DNA of 64,000 nt, taken from JAHEEL01 sp942491345 (GTDB lineage: Bacteria; Actinomycetota; Acidimicrobiia; Spongiisociales; UBA5794). The DNA lies in contig CALOAN010000011.1 of the NCBI GenBank assembly GCA_942491345.1, positions 186,001 to 250,000 of the forward strand. Direction: 5' to 3'. The notes below the pieces were generated by a model that was not told the DNA's origin, ran no database searches, and saw only the letters and a list, made by a program, of their open reading frames with translations. Below are positions 15,659-23,951 of the stretch, one piece after another; within the stretch, counting starts at the first letter, position 1; every line of letters starts with the position of its first letter. The position numbers and the translations under genes are program-made.

Positions 15659-17185
15659 TCAACGCGCGTAGTCGCGAGCCCGGAATTCCCGGATCACGGT
15701 CACTTCGATCTGCCCTGGATACTGGAGATCCTCCTGGAGCTTGCGTGCGATGCGCCGCGCGAGGTCACTCGCCTGGAGATCGTCGACGCTCTCCGGATCG
15801 ACAATCACTCGAATCTCACGTCCCGCCTGCAGGGCGAAAACGTTCGCCACGCCGGCGAACGCACCAGCAATCTCTTCGAGCTTCTCCAGACGCCGCACGT
15901 ACGACTCCAGCGCCTCGCGCCGAGCCCCGGGGCGCGCCGCCGAAACCGCGTCTGCTGCCTGGACGAGGATCGCCGTGAGTGTTCTCGGCTCTACCTCATT
16001 GTGGTGGGATTCGATTGCGTGCACGATCGCTGGATCTTCTCCGAATCTGCGCGCAATCTCGGCCCCGATGAGGGCATGTGAGCCACCAACCTCATGTGAC
16101 ACCGCTTTCCCGATGTCGTGGAGGAAGGCAGCGCGTTTTGCCTCCTTCTCGTCGACGCCAAGCTCTGCAGCGAGCATGCCGGCAATGTGCGCGGACTCGA
16201 CGAGGTGGTTCAGTACGTTCTGGCCGTAGCTCGTCCGGTATTGGAGTCGGCCGAGGAGCGTGATCAGTTCGGGGTGCATCTTGGTGAGGCCCACCTCGAG
16301 CAGCGCCCATTCCCCGGAGTCTCGCACGGACTGTTCGACTTCTTCGCGAGACTTCTCGTAGGCCTCTTCAATCGAAGACGGGTGAATCCGGCCGCCTTCG
16401 ACCAGTTTCTCCAGCGCCCGCCGTGCAACTTCACGCCGAACCGGATCAAAGGTCGACACGGACACCGCCTCCGGCGTGTCATCAACAATGAGGTTCACGC
16501 CGGCAATCGCCTCGAACGTGCGTATGTTTCGCCCGTCGCGGCCGATGATTCGGCCCTTCATGTCGTCCGACGGTAGCGGTACAACCGAGACGGTCGTTTC
16601 CGATACGACGTCGGCCGCAAGCCGCTGGACCACGGTGCCCAGTATGCGACGTGCCCGCCGTTCCGATTCCTCGCGGGCGCGCACCTCGAGGTCACGGACG
16701 AGGACCATCGCTTCACGTCGGGCCTCGGCTTCCACCGTCTCGAGCAACTCCGCCTTCGCAGCCTTCGAGTCGAATCCCGCGATCCGCTCGAGCGCGCCGC
16801 GTGCCTCTTCCTTGGCAATCTCGGCCTCCGCCACGGCAGACTCGGCTGCCTTCTCTCTGGCGATTACGAGTTCTTCGCGTTGTGCGAGATTCCCTGCGCG
16901 TTGTTCGAGGGTTGCCTCCCGTTGAGTCAGTCGAGACTCCTGGGAGCCCATTTCTACCCTGCGGTGTTCGAGTGTCGCGTCCTCACGATCGCGGTATGTC
17001 TCGGCCTTCGAGCGAGCTTCCTCTTCCGCTCTGGCAAGGATCCGCTGCGCTTCAAGGCGCGCATCTCCAAGTGTCTCGTCGGGAGTGGGCTGGCTGCCTC
17101 CCCGCCGTGACAGGACATACCCCGCGACGAAGGCAAGGCCGACAACGACGATCACGAGGGCTGCTACGAGCCACTGCATCATCAT
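15659..17185 (-). CDS. rny: Ribonuclease Y
   Basis: A 508-residue membrane-anchored endoribonuclease that starts mRNA decay. Order of parts: one membrane span (about residues 5-25), a long Glu/Arg-rich coiled coil to about 200, a KH domain (MKGRIIGRDGRNIRTFE) and the HD domain with FLHDIGKA and ESHHNE metal ligands. The start is one of three successive ATG codons; I use the first, 17185. Its own promoter probably lies in the 222 bases behind recA; no recX is found there. Confidence 0.96.
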   Translation of the reverse strand: MMMQWLVAALVIVVVGLAFVAGYVLSRRGGSQPTPDETLGDARLEAQRILARAEEEARSKAETYRDREDATLEHRRVEMGSQESRLTQREATLEQRAGNLAQREELVIAREKAAESAVAEAEIAKEEARGALERIAGFDSKAAKAELLETVEAEARREAMVLVRDLEVRAREESERRARRILGTVVQRLAADVVSETTVSVVPLPSDDMKGRIIGRDGRNIRTFEAIAGVNLIVDDTPEAVSVSTFDPVRREVARRALEKLVEGGRIHPSSIEEAYEKSREEVEQSVRDSGEWALLEVGLTKMHPELITLLGRLQYRTSYGQNVLNHLVESAHIAGMLAAELGVDEKEAKRAAFLHDIGKAVSHEVGGSHALIGAEIARRFGEDPAIVHAIESHHNEVEPRTLTAILVQAADAVSAARPGARREALESYVRRLEKLEEIAGAFAGVANVFALQAGREIRVIVDPESVDDLQASDLARRIARKLQEDLQYPGQIEVTVIREFRARDYAR

Positions 17186-17407
17186 TTCCCCGTTCCGTGG
17201 CCAAGAACGCAGCGTGCCGAGCCCATGAGCTCGGCACACACCGAAGACAGCATCGCAGGTAGGGGGATCAACCCCTGTCAGGATCTCTGTTCGCTGTTCT
17301 CCGTATCGACATCTACGTTCAAGTCCGCTTTGGTATCAGTGTTTGGTGTGTGTCGTCTTGATGGTACCGCACTCTGCGTGCGCGCGGAACGCGAAAATCA
17401 TCGTCCG

Positions 17408-18469
17408 CTACTCCGCAGCCTCCTCGGAAGTGTCGCTCTCCTCGAGTTCCTCTTCCTCATCGACGATCACACCCACCGCGTGGAGCACCTGATCCTGGAG
17501 CTGAACCGACAGTTGAGGGTTCTCACGGAGGAACTGTTTGGCCTTCTCGCGGCCCTGACCGAGCTGATCACCGTCGTAGGTGTACCAGGCACCGGCCTTC
17601 TTGATGATCCCTTCTTCCACGGCAACGTCGAGCAGGCTGCCCTCGCGGGAGATACCTTCGCCGAACATGATGTCGAATTCCGCAATCCGGAACGGCGGAG
17701 CGACCTTGTTCTTGGCGATCTTCGTCCGCACGCGGTTTCCGACGTTGTCGGTGCCGGACTTGATCGCCTCGATACGACGAATGTCGATGCGCACGCTCGC
17801 GTAGAACTTGAGGGCACGCCCGCCCGGTGTGGTCTCAGGACTCCCGAACATCACACCGATCTTCTCTCGCAACTGGTTGATGAAGATGGCAGTTGTGTGT
17901 GAGCGGTTGATCGTGCCGGCAAGTTTGCGGAGGGCCTGCGACATGAGCCGGGCTTGAAGTCCGACGTGGGTATCACCCATGTCACCTTCGAGTTCAGCGC
18001 GCGGCACGAGAGCGGCGACGGAGTCGATCACGACCACATCGAGCGCCCCCGACCGGATCAGCATGTCCGTGATTTCGAGGGCCTGTTCGCCGGTGTCCGG
18101 CTGTGAGATGAGCAGTTCATCCACGTCGACGCCGATCGCTCTGGCATAGATCGGGTCGAGTGCATGCTCCGCATCGATGAAGGCTGCGAGCCCTCCATTG
18201 CGCTGGGCTTCGGCCACGATATGCAGAGCGAGGCTCGTTTTGCCGGAACTCTCCGGCCCGTAGATCTCGACGATCCGCCCGCGGGGTACACCGCCGATGC
18301 CGAGTGCGAGGTCGAGAGAGAGTGCCCCTGTGGGGATCACATCCATCTTCCGAATCTCTTCATCACCCATCCGCATGATGGCGCCCGTACCGAACTGACG
18401 CTCGATCTGCGACATGGCCATCTCGATGTTCTTATCCCGGTCGCCCCGGTCGTTCCGGTCTTCAGCCAC
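17408..18469 (-). CDS. recA: Recombinase RecA
   Basis: A 353-residue RecA, the ATP-dependent strand-exchange protein and co-protease for LexA. Walker A is GPESSGKTS (residues 71-79) and Walker B is ALDVVVIDSVAAL. DNA-binding loop 1 reads EGDMGDTHVGLQAR, and loop 2 follows GSPETTPGG. An acidic tail ends the protein (DEEEELEESDTSEEAAE). GTG 18469 has an AAAGGAG Shine-Dalgarno site. A near-perfect SOS box lies about 100 bases upstream. No recX follows, unlike in many actinobacteria. Confidence 0.98.
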   Translation of the reverse strand: MAEDRNDRGDRDKNIEMAMSQIERQFGTGAIMRMGDEEIRKMDVIPTGALSLDLALGIGGVPRGRIVEIYGPESSGKTSLALHIVAEAQRNGGLAAFIDAEHALDPIYARAIGVDVDELLISQPDTGEQALEITDMLIRSGALDVVVIDSVAALVPRAELEGDMGDTHVGLQARLMSQALRKLAGTINRSHTTAIFINQLREKIGVMFGSPETTPGGRALKFYASVRIDIRRIEAIKSGTDNVGNRVRTKIAKNKVAPPFRIAEFDIMFGEGISREGSLLDVAVEEGIIKKAGAWYTYDGDQLGQGREKAKQFLRENPQLSVQLQDQVLHAVGVIVDEEEELEESDTSEEAAE

Positions 18470-18571
18470 GATGTCTCCTTTGTCGACTGACCCGCAACAT
18501 ATCGGGCGCCTGTGACAGATTCTGCTCCGCAAACAACACCAATGGTATTCGCGCTGTCTGACGTACCTTAG

Positions 18572-18587
18572 GCGAACATCTGTTCGA
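18572..18587. promoter_or_regulatory. SOS (LexA) box of recA
   Basis: gCGAACatctGTTCGA, a perfect core, 103 bases before the recA start codon. Confidence 0.88.
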
Positions 18588-18636
18588 TGTCGAGGAACTG
18601 GCTGCCACTCCCCCGACCCGGTAGACGATCCGGCAT

Positions 18637-19008
18637 CTAGACGTGCTGATCGAGGAGGATGACGTTGCCGTCCGGGTCCACGATTGAGAGACTGGCGGGC
18701 CCATTCGGCGTCTCGCCCGTCGTGTCATTGATCAACGTGAGCCCTTCGGCCTTCAGCTGATCGCTCAAAACACGGATGTCGGTGAATTCGTCGACCGGCT
18801 CGCCAAGGCCCGCCCAGCCGGGGTTGAATGTCAGGATGTTCGAGTCGAACATTCCATAGAAAAGGCCGATGACATGCGTCTGGTTGGCCATGATCGTCCA
18901 CGTCTCGCCGTCGCCGGCGAACATCTCGAATCCCAGCTTCTCGTAGAAGTTTCGCGAGGCAGCCATGTCCTTGACAGCCAAGCTCACCGAGAATGTTCCA
19001 AGCTCCAT
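18637..19008 (-). CDS. VOC-family (glyoxalase-like) protein
   Basis: A 123-residue protein of the vicinal-oxygen-chelate superfamily. FSVSLAVKDMAASRNFYEKLGF is the first beta-alpha-beta module. SIVDPDGNVILLDQH is the last strand with the usual metal-binding Glu position replaced by Leu/Asp. Members include glyoxalases, dioxygenases and resistance proteins; which one this is cannot be told. I chose ATG 19008 because an AAAGGAA Shine-Dalgarno site lies six bases before it. An upstream ATG at 19029 is possible. It stands alone. Confidence 0.82.
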   Translation of the reverse strand: MELGTFSVSLAVKDMAASRNFYEKLGFEMFAGDGETWTIMANQTHVIGLFYGMFDSNILTFNPGWAGLGEPVDEFTDIRVLSDQLKAEGLTLINDTTGETPNGPASLSIVDPDGNVILLDQHV

Positions 19009-19319
19009 CGTGTTCCTTTCGATAGCCATGTCATCTCCGGCTCCTGCACAGCGACCCCCGGAACTCGTCCGGAGTCCGGGCGCAGCCTGAGAGCTTGCGT
19101 AGGCGCCGGTCGTGTTCATGTGATCATCGATTGCCAGCCTATGGAAGCACCGCTCCACCACTCGGCTGTGCTCAGGCATCCCAGCCTATCCAACCGATCG
19201 GCGCCCACGGGCCGAAATCTGGCCGGCGCGTCGGCGTGGCAGAACCGGCGACACCTCCGACCAAACGTCGACCATCTGAGCCCAGCGCCGAACCCTCGAG
19301 TCCACATGGTCCCGAGACG
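19009..19319. other. Gene-free stretch
   Basis: About 310 bases between the VOC gene and thpR, both on the minus strand. Reading frames cross it but lack protein character. I see no RNA gene or repeat. Confidence 0.4.
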
Positions 19320-19874
19320 TCAGAGCTCCACGGAATCGACCGCTTCGTACGTCGCACCTTCCCGGTTCAGACGGCTGCGATACAGGGTCAGCCGGTCGAC
19401 CGGCATCGGGAGTGGGAACCTCGGTACCCGGTCGATCAGCGGGGAGACGTTCATTGGTGGCCTTATCCTCGACAGCGTGAGATGGGCGTGGAACGGCCGT
19501 TCCTCGGCTTCGAAACCTACCGATTGGGCGGCGAGGTCGGCAATCTCAGCCATCGTGGCGAGTTGATCCGCTCCTTGCTGAACCGCCAGCCAAAGAACTG
19601 TTGCCCTGGTCGGCTTCGGGAACGCGCCAAGGCCGCCGAAGCTCATCGTGAACGGTTCGACGGCCAGGTGTTCGTCGAGGAACTCGAGGATGCGATCACA
19701 CTGCAGCGCGCTCGTCGATCCGAGGAATCGGATTGTCAGATGCCAATTCGCGGGCGGTGTCGGCCGACCTGGGAGGCGCATCGTCTCCTCTTCCAGGAAT
19801 GCGGCAAGGCCGTGAGCGACTTCGTCGGTCAGGTCCACGGCGAGGAAGAGCCGATCGCTCAACCGGTACCCCAC
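19320..19874 (-). CDS. thpR: RNA 2',3'-cyclic phosphodiesterase
   Basis: A 184-residue 2H phosphoesterase (formerly 2'-5' RNA ligase). The two HxTx motifs are HLTI (His45) and HLTL (His131), the catalytic pair of this family. It opens 2',3'-cyclic phosphates on RNA ends and may act in tRNA end metabolism. The GTG start overlaps the end of cinA by 16 bases, so it is the last gene of a rimO-cinA-thpR operon. Confidence 0.92.
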   Translation of the reverse strand: MGYRLSDRLFLAVDLTDEVAHGLAAFLEEETMRLPGRPTPPANWHLTIRFLGSTSALQCDRILEFLDEHLAVEPFTMSFGGLGAFPKPTRATVLWLAVQQGADQLATMAEIADLAAQSVGFEAEERPFHAHLTLSRIRPPMNVSPLIDRVPRFPLPMPVDRLTLYRSRLNREGATYEAVDSVEL

Positions 19875-21103
19875 TCGACGCCTTGCAGAGATAGACGGAT
19901 CAGCTGGAGCGAGGCCGTCGTCGCGAACGTTCTCACCCGCTCGCGATCGCCCGGCATGCGAAACGTGCGAACCCTGGTGCCGCCGGGTGTGGCGACGGCG
20001 ATCACGATGGTCCCGACCGGCTGCTCTTGCGGATCGGGCCCAGCGGAGCCTGTGAGACCGAGGGCCACATCCACGCCAAGCACTGAACGGGCTCCCTCCG
20101 CCATCGCAACAGCGACCGGTTCGCTCACGACCCCGTGGGTGGAGATCACCTCGGCGGGGACGCCGAGTTCCGCTTCCTTGATATCGGTTGCGTATGCCAC
20201 AATCGAACCGCGGAAGGTGCTGCTCGAACCGGGCACCGACGTGATCCGACCGGCGACGAGACCGCCGGTTGCGGACTCCGCCGTTCCGAGCGTCCAGCCC
20301 CGTTCCTCGAGGATCCGGAGCACCACCACCTCGATCGTGTCGCCGTCGGCGCCGAATACGAGAGTGCCCAGCCGGTCACGGATCGTTGCCTCAACCGGTG
20401 CGATGAGCTCCATCGCTTCAACCTGAGTCGTCGCCTTCGCAGTGATCCGCACCTTGATCTCTCCACCGGAGGCGAGGAATGCGATCGTCGGGTTCGAGGA
20501 CGCGTCGTAGAGATCGCTCAGCAACTCGCCGATCGCGGATTCCGACTCGCCCCAGGTCCGGAGCAGGCGGCTGGCGACCACCGAGCGGTCGTCGCCCCGG
20601 AGGAAAGGAATGACGTCGTTCTCGAGCATGGGGATCATCTCGGCCGGAACACCGGGCAAGGCAAACACCCACGCTTCGCCGACCTTCATGCGAATGCCCG
20701 GCGCGGTTCCCTTCGGATTCTGGATCAGGGTGGAGCCCTCCGGACGTTCTGCTTGCTGCAGATTCGATTCCGGCATGGCACGCCCGCGCAGCGTCCAGCG
20801 CTCTCGTAGTCGTTCCGCCTGCTCCTCATCGAAGATGAGTTCGACGCCAGCGGCTCTGGCCATAGCCTCCCTGGTGAGATCGTCCTGTGTCGGACCGAGG
20901 CCGCCGGTGATGATCACGGCGTGGGCGCGCGAGCACGCCGCGCCAAGTGCGGCGACGATCCGCTCGTCGTTGTCGCCCACCACCGTCTGCTGGTAGTGCT
21001 CGAGCCCGGCGTCGGCGAGGCGTTCACCGATCCGCGTCGCGTTGGAGTTCACGATCTGGCCGAGCAAGAGTTCGGTGCCGATAGCAAGCACTTCGACGAT
21101 CAT
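19859..21103 (-). CDS. cinA: CinA-family protein (nicotinamide-nucleotide amidase domain)
   Basis: A 414-residue two-domain protein. The N-terminal MoaB-like domain has EVLAIGTELLLGQIVNSN and VIITGGLGPTQDDLT. The C-terminal PncC-type domain has LGTAESATGGLVAGRIT, SIVAYATDIKE and GLTGSAGP. In other bacteria the protein combines ADP-ribose pyrophosphatase and nicotinamide-nucleotide deamidase activities for NAD recycling. It is often near recA, though here recA lies beyond thpR and the VOC gene. Its ATG overlaps the rimO stop (ATGA). Confidence 0.95.
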   Translation of the reverse strand: MIVEVLAIGTELLLGQIVNSNATRIGERLADAGLEHYQQTVVGDNDERIVAALGAACSRAHAVIITGGLGPTQDDLTREAMARAAGVELIFDEEQAERLRERWTLRGRAMPESNLQQAERPEGSTLIQNPKGTAPGIRMKVGEAWVFALPGVPAEMIPMLENDVIPFLRGDDRSVVASRLLRTWGESESAIGELLSDLYDASSNPTIAFLASGGEIKVRITAKATTQVEAMELIAPVEATIRDRLGTLVFGADGDTIEVVVLRILEERGWTLGTAESATGGLVAGRITSVPGSSSTFRGSIVAYATDIKEAELGVPAEVISTHGVVSEPVAVAMAEGARSVLGVDVALGLTGSAGPDPQEQPVGTIVIAVATPGGTRVRTFRMPGDRERVRTFATTASLQLIRLSLQGVEWGTG

Positions 21104-22425
21104 GTCCGCCCCTGCACGATTGCGTCGAGATCCGAGCCGTAGCCGCCGACCACTTCAACGGTCAGCCAATCACCCGGATCCCCTCGGTCGAGGAGGATGA
21201 CGCCATCGATCTCCGGGGCCTCGCGGTACGACCGTGCGACGGGTTGACCGTCCTCGACTTGATCGACGACCACCGTCAAGATGCGGCCGATCTGGTCGAT
21301 TGAACGCCCGGTGGTGATCTCGTCTTGAATGCCCTGCAGGTGTCGCAACCGGGACTGCTTCTCAGCATCGGAAATCTGGTGATTCATCGACGCAGCCTCG
21401 GTTCCGTCCTCGGGCGAGAATGGGAAGAAACCGGCCCAATCCAACTCCACGTCGGTAAGGAAATCAGCAAGGCCGTCAACGTCATCGTCGGTCTCGCCGG
21501 GGAATCCAACAATGAATGAGGATCGCAGGGCTGCATCGGGCGCGGCGGACCGGATCCTCCCGATGAGCTCGCGATGCTTCTCCCCCGAACCAGGGCGCTT
21601 CATCGCGCGAAGCAGGTCGACGGACGTGTGTTGCAGCGAAAGGTCGAAGTAGTCGGCAACGACTTGGGTGTCTGCCATCTCCCCGATGAGCTCGGGCCGG
21701 ATCTCCCTCGGATAGAGGTAGTAGAGCCTGAGCCTGCGCAGATCCTCCACCGTCGCGACCCTCCGGATGAGGTCGACGATTCCGGGCCCGCCGATGTCTC
21801 GGCCGTATGCGGCAAGATCTTGTGCCACCAGACCAATCTCGGCTACCCCCGCCGCGGTGAGATCCGCGATCTCATCGCGTATGTTCTCCGCGCTGCGCGA
21901 TCGCTGCTTGCCTCTGAACTGCGGGATTGCGCAGAACGTGCAGAGTTTGTCGCACCCTTCCGCGGCCTTCACATAGGCATAGGGGGTCGTCGGCGTCGGT
22001 CGCCGAGTCTCGTACAGGATGTCCATGTGCGATCGGCGAGCCGAACCGATCGTGATCGGTGTCCACGTGGTGAGTGCGTCGAGCCGGTCGATGAGTTCCG
22101 GATAGCGGTCGAGTCCGATGACCGCGTCGGCCTCAGGCAGCGCCTCGGATAGTTCACGTTCGTAGCGCTGGGCCATACACCCGATGACCACAAGGCTCGC
22201 GTCGCTCCGTTTTGCTCCCGCGAGGTCCAGAATCGTGTCGACGGACTCTCGCCGCGCCGGCTCGATGAATCCGCACGTGTTGACCATCACAACATCCGCT
22301 GATTCCGGAGATCTCGCTTCGGCGTAGCCGGCGGACGTCAGCATTCCGGTGACCTTGTCTGAGTCGACCTGATTCTTGGCGCAGCCGAGTGTCGTCAGCC
22401 AGACCGTGGGGGCAGCACTTTCCAT
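21100..22425 (-). CDS. rimO: Ribosomal protein S12 methylthiotransferase RimO
   Basis: A 441-residue radical-SAM methylthiotransferase that modifies an Asp of ribosomal protein S12. Auxiliary cluster cysteines are Cys15 (LGCAKNQVDS), Cys51 (NTCGFI) and Cys83 (IGCMAQR). The radical-SAM motif is C158-D-K-L-C162-T-F-C165. LGCAKNxVDS and NTCGFI are specific for RimO over MiaB. The start is taken at ATG 22425: TACGCT lies eight bases upstream, no Shine-Dalgarno site is present, and the family starts just before this motif. Confidence 0.96.
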   Translation of the reverse strand: MESAAPTVWLTTLGCAKNQVDSDKVTGMLTSAGYAEARSPESADVVMVNTCGFIEPARRESVDTILDLAGAKRSDASLVVIGCMAQRYERELSEALPEADAVIGLDRYPELIDRLDALTTWTPITIGSARRSHMDILYETRRPTPTTPYAYVKAAEGCDKLCTFCAIPQFRGKQRSRSAENIRDEIADLTAAGVAEIGLVAQDLAAYGRDIGGPGIVDLIRRVATVEDLRRLRLYYLYPREIRPELIGEMADTQVVADYFDLSLQHTSVDLLRAMKRPGSGEKHRELIGRIRSAAPDAALRSSFIVGFPGETDDDVDGLADFLTDVELDWAGFFPFSPEDGTEAASMNHQISDAEKQSRLRHLQGIQDEITTGRSIDQIGRILTVVVDQVEDGQPVARSYREAPEIDGVILLDRGDPGDWLTVEVVGGYGSDLDAIVQGRT

Positions 22426-22433
22426 CGGCGGCA

Positions 22434-22439
22434 AGCGTA
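22434..22439 (-). promoter_or_regulatory. -10 element of rimO-cinA-thpR (leaderless)
   Basis: TACGCT on the minus strand, eight bases before ATG 22425, without a ribosome binding site. Confidence 0.45.
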
Positions 22440-22595
22440 CCGTTGCGGCGGTCAATGGGGCAGCTCGTGCTGCTGCCACCAACGTTCGTCGTGTTGACGT
22501 CGAACCAGGGGCGTTGAGCGCAAGGACATCGGACGAGTGCGCAGCCGGAATTGTGGCCGCGGCGCCCGAGCAGCGTCCAGGCTTGAGGCGCAGCG

Positions 22596-23117
22596 CTAGG
22601 ACAGGCTGCGGTAGCTCCCGCGGAAGTAGGTCAGCGGATCGGTGAGATCCGCAACAGCCACGTCGTCGATGCCCGCGGAAACCAGCAGAGAGTAGCCGTG
22701 TTCAACGACCGAGACTCCGCTGCAGAAAGCACGGTCGGACACATCGTCCAGCACCGGACCCCAATCCGTGGCGGTCACGGCGACCCCCACGAACGGCCCG
22801 CCGGGATTCGGCCGCCTGCCCGCAAACACCTCAGACATCGTGCGGTGTTCCTGGCCGAGTATGTGCACCACGAATCGGTCCGTGCGTTCGATGACGTCGT
22901 AGACGTCGGCGGTCGGGCCCAGCAGGAAGTGGACGCTCCCCGGATCACCTTCGGCAAGCATGAGCGACGAAACGGTGAGTCCCGCCCGCCCGATGTCGTC
23001 CCCCGCGGTGATGATCGTCACCGGTGCGGCAAGGCGGCCGCGAAAGCGACGAACCGGGTCTCGTTCGGCATCGGGTGGGAGGAACGGATGCTCCCCCTCG
23101 TGAATCTCGCCGGTCAT
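22596..23117 (-). CDS. Flavin reductase-like, FMN-binding protein
   Basis: A 173-residue split-barrel protein of the flavin reductase/HpaC-like family: VRRFRGRLAAPVTIITAG, GLTVSSLMLAEGDP and FVVHILGQEHRTMSE. Members reduce or bind FMN, often for a partner monooxygenase; no partner is present here. ATG 23117 has a strong GGAGGA Shine-Dalgarno site. Two overlapping palindromes lie directly upstream of that site and may bind a regulator. Confidence 0.85.
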   Translation of the reverse strand: MTGEIHEGEHPFLPPDAERDPVRRFRGRLAAPVTIITAGDDIGRAGLTVSSLMLAEGDPGSVHFLLGPTADVYDVIERTDRFVVHILGQEHRTMSEVFAGRRPNPGGPFVGVAVTATDWGPVLDDVSDRAFCSGVSVVEHGYSLLVSAGIDDVAVADLTDPLTYFRGSYRSLS

Positions 23118-23126
23118 TGTTCCTCC

Positions 23127-23150
23127 AAGACGTCTTGTATCACTGTACAA
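23127..23150. promoter_or_regulatory. Overlapping palindromes, candidate operator of the flavin reductase gene
   Basis: AAGACGTCTT (23127-23136) is a perfect 10-bp palindrome. It overlaps TTGTATCACTGTACAA (23135-23150), a TTGTA-N6-TACAA inverted repeat. Both sit between 10 and 33 bases upstream of ATG 23117, where a repressor would block transcription. Confidence 0.4.
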
Positions 23151-23182
23151 CGCAGCTTCGGTCATTCGGGACGGTCCGAGCC

Positions 23183-23920
23183 CTATCCAAGCGCCAGACG
23201 GCCGGCCGCAACCAGCGCCGCAGCCACGAGCACCCAACGTATCCACGGCGCTCCTTTCAAGACCGCAAGCCTCGATCCTGCCCATGCACCAGACACTTGA
23301 CCGACCGCGAGCACCGCTCCGACCGCGAGATCCACCTGCGATGCCCGGGCAAACAGAAGGATGGCGATAGGCGAATAGGCCGCGATGAGAACGACCTTGG
23401 CCGCATTGCCGTTCACAAGATTCAGCCCGGCACCAAGGACAAGACCGGCCAGGAGGATGAATCCAACCCCTGCCTGAACGAAGCCACCGTAGAAGCCAAT
23501 GCCGAAGAATACGATCGACCGCCACGGCTCGTGGAGCGCTGCCTCGCGCTCCTCCAACCACCGCGAAGGTCGCAGCAAGACCGAAGCGGCGACGAGGAGG
23601 AAGACGCCGGCAAACACGTTTCTCAAGACATCCGGAGGTGTCACCGTCGAGACCCAGGCGCCGACGCTGGCTCCGAGGACCGTGGGGATGATGAGCACTC
23701 CGACGCGCCGCCAGGGAATGGCCTCACCTTTCTGATAGCCGGCGATAGCAGTGAGATTCGCAAGCAAGATCGCGATCCGATTAGTCCCGTTGGCCGTGAC
23801 GATTCCGACCATCTCGGTGAGAATCGGGATGGTGATCGCAGAACCGCCGCCGGCGAGTGCATTGACGAAGCCGGCCGCGGCGCCGGCAGCTATGAGGACG
23901 AGGCCTTCGAGCAGGGTCAC
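23183..23920 (-). CDS. TauE/SafE-family sulfite/anion permease
   Basis: A 245-residue membrane protein with about eight spans. Family signatures are AGFVNALAGGGSAITIPIL near the N-terminus and GFYGGFVQAGVGFILLA in the middle. TauE/SafE proteins export sulfite or other organic sulfur anions; the substrate here is unknown. I chose GTG 23920, since no ATG is available in frame before the transmembrane part. The nearest upstream neighbour on this strand is the pabB-pabC fusion gene, whose stop is about 30 bases away. Confidence 0.88.
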   Translation of the reverse strand: MTLLEGLVLIAAGAAAGFVNALAGGGSAITIPILTEMVGIVTANGTNRIAILLANLTAIAGYQKGEAIPWRRVGVLIIPTVLGASVGAWVSTVTPPDVLRNVFAGVFLLVAASVLLRPSRWLEEREAALHEPWRSIVFFGIGFYGGFVQAGVGFILLAGLVLGAGLNLVNGNAAKVVLIAAYSPIAILLFARASQVDLAVGAVLAVGQVSGAWAGSRLAVLKGAPWIRWVLVAAALVAAGRLALG

Positions 23921-23951
23921 GGACGTAGCGGCGTCGGCATAGCGAGCGAGG

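Noticed and set aside
17186..17407. recX downstream of recA
   Set aside because: No reading frame with RecX features exists in the 222 bases between recA and rny.
19095..20426. 443-codon plus-strand frame
   Set aside because: Antisense of thpR and cinA; Arg/Ser/Pro-rich shadow typical of high-GC DNA.
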